A stretch of 64,000 bases of DNA, taken from the NCBI GenBank assembly GCA_016715825.1, contig JADJXO010000010.1, positions 1 through 64,000 on the forward strand, in the 5' to 3' direction. This document shows, piece after piece, positions 63,095 to 64,000 of this stretch. The first letter of the stretch is position 1. Every line of letters begins with the position of its first letter. Origin of the DNA: Nitrospira sp. (GTDB lineage: Bacteria; Nitrospirota; Nitrospiria; Nitrospirales; Nitrospiraceae). The notes beneath the pieces were generated by a model. It ran no database searches, had not been told where the DNA came from, and saw nothing but the letters and a program-made list of their open reading frames with translations. The translations under genes and the position numbers were made by a program.

Positions 63095-64000
63095 ATGACG
63101 ACGGGATCGACAACCTCACCGGCAGGCGCCAGATGGGGGCTCAAGACCAAAGTCATTCTGTCCATGCTCTTCGTCGGGATCGTCCCCCTCGTCATTGGTT
63201 TGAGTATGGCGTTCTGGCAAGGCTCGCAGGAAATCCGAGACATCAGCGGGGAAAGCTTTGAGGCACTGGCAACGGAAGCGGCCCGCAAACTGGATTTGCT
63301 CGTGGTTGAAGAAATCTCGCACACCGCCCGCATCGCCCATGATCAGACCATTATTCGAGAGCTCGAACACCGCCGAGACGCCTCACGCGACCCAACACAT
63401 TCGACTGGAGGAACCACGGATCTCGAACGACGCTGGGCTGACCGAGATCCTGCTGCACTCAAATCGCTGACCGACAATAGACTCAGTGCATTACTCCGCG
63501 AATACTATGCCGGGGTCTACAGTCCACCCGGCCAGTTGCTGCCGCAGGTGGTCAGGGCATCGACCAAGATGCTGTTTGTGACCGATGTGGAAGGGAGATT
63601 GGTCGCCAGCATGACCGACCATCCCGCGTTCAAGCACGGCAACACGGGTTGGTGGCAAGGGGCGTTCAACAGGGCGGTGGGCAAACTCTACATCGAGGAC
63701 ATCCATTTCGACGACCAGGTACATGCGTATGTCTTCACGATCTCCCTGCCGATTATGGACAGCTTGCGCTACGAGGCGGTTGGTGTGCTGCATCACGTCA
63801 TCGATGCCAAGGAGTTCTTTTCTCCCTCGACTCAGGCCATTCGCTTCGGCAAAACCGGCCATGTCATGCTGATCGACAGCAACGGCATCGTCATTAGCTG
63901 CCCCATTCTTCCGACCGGCGTTCCCCTGTCCGATCGAAACCTGACGCCGCTCGTCACCCCCCAACATCCCGGCTGGGTCCAAGCACCCGGCGATGGTCAT
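63095..64000 (+). CDS. Cache-domain membrane sensor, cut by the window end
   Basis: 302 codons from the ATG at 63095 to the window edge without a stop. An N-terminal helix (VILSMLFVGIVPLVIGLSMAF) is followed by a large periplasmic region with a double-Cache pattern: MLFVTDVEGRLVASM, then HPAFKHGNTGWWQGAFN and ISLPIMDSLRYEAVGVLHHVID, then FGKTGHVMLIDSNGIVI. Such domains bind small ligands in sensor kinases and chemoreceptors. It begins two bases after the kinase stop, so it belongs to the same operon. The output domain lies outside the window. Confidence 0.85.
   Translation, partial: MTTGSTTSPAGARWGLKTKVILSMLFVGIVPLVIGLSMAFWQGSQEIRDISGESFEALATEAARKLDLLVVEEISHTARIAHDQTIIRELEHRRDASRDPTHSTGGTTDLERRWADRDPAALKSLTDNRLSALLREYYAGVYSPPGQLLPQVVRASTKMLFVTDVEGRLVASMTDHPAFKHGNTGWWQGAFNRAVGKLYIEDIHFDDQVHAYVFTISLPIMDSLRYEAVGVLHHVIDAKEFFSPSTQAIRFGKTGHVMLIDSNGIVISCPILPTGVPLSDRNLTPLVTPQHPGWVQAPGDGH

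Noticed and set aside
1..64000. CRISPR arrays, rRNA genes and insertion sequences
   Set aside because: No regularly spaced repeats, no rRNA conserved blocks and no transposase or terminal repeats were seen anywhere in the window.

Overview
The window looks like chromosomal DNA of a Nitrospira-type bacterium (phylum Nitrospirota). I infer this from the gene content, not from a database match. It has a respiratory operon with a fused b6-type cytochrome b, a Rieske protein and two long cytochrome bd-like proteins, together with many small c-type cytochromes. It also has a NxrC/ethylbenzene-dehydrogenase-gamma-like protein, MEP-pathway isoprenoid genes and hopanoid genes. An outer membrane is indicated by BamD, an Omp85-type barrel, Mla and RlpA. 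I see eleven CXXCH heme c motifs in seven proteins, plus a CcdA/ResA pair for cytochrome c maturation.

Layout. (1) 1-4.9 kb is the right end of an integrated element: a DUF4238-like fragment, an AbiJ/HEPN-like defence gene, a frameshifted unknown gene, a small excisionase-like HTH protein and a tyrosine recombinase whose 3' end runs into tRNA-Thr(CGU). (2) 5.0-8.1 kb holds a lipoprotein with a catalytically dead caspase fold and a UbiA prenyltransferase. (3) 8.1-19.4 kb, minus strand, is an 11-gene respiratory operon. (4) 19.7-34.4 kb, minus strand, holds hopanoid and isoprenoid genes (hpnH, ispG, dxs, hpnG, shc) and an Mla lipid-transport operon ending in an Omp85-like barrel, with tRNA-Cys(GCA). 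(5) 34.4-35.2 kb is a hairpin-rich spacer with one small membrane ORF. (6) 35.2-46 kb holds a CopD-cytochrome c-thioredoxin fusion, rlpA, smc, ispH, a tetraheme cytochrome c and cupredoxin genes. (7) 46-53 kb holds an O-methyltransferase, a PhoB/PhoR-type pair, fabH, bamD and ccdA/resA. (8) 53.5-57.5 kb holds metK, ahcY, a structured RNA candidate with a strong terminator, and indoleamine 2,3-dioxygenase. (9) 57.6-64 kb holds MntA/HepT, a kynurenine-formamidase-like exported protein, glutaredoxin/BolA, and a signalling operon of a response regulator, a Rossmann-fused histidine kinase and a Cache sensor cut by the window end.

Several modules connect. dxs, ispG and ispH feed isoprenoids to shc; HpnH and HpnG extend hopene with an adenosyl group from SAM, and metK and ahcY run the SAM cycle. 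Shc, HpnG and MlaEFDC are translationally coupled or closely spaced, which suggests that hopanoid synthesis and lipid trafficking to the outer membrane are expressed together. The respiratory operon would move electrons from quinol through cytochrome b and Rieske to several membrane-attached cytochromes c and to one or both bd-like proteins. CcdA/ResA and the copper-type proteins fit cytochrome assembly.

Sequence quality matters here. Three genes (1781-2523, shc, and the formamidase) are each broken by one apparent single-base indel. Two stretches of almost pure G/C homopolymer (44971-45142 and 49637-49715) look like assembly or base-calling artefacts. Broken genes in this window should not be read as biological pseudogenes without re-sequencing.
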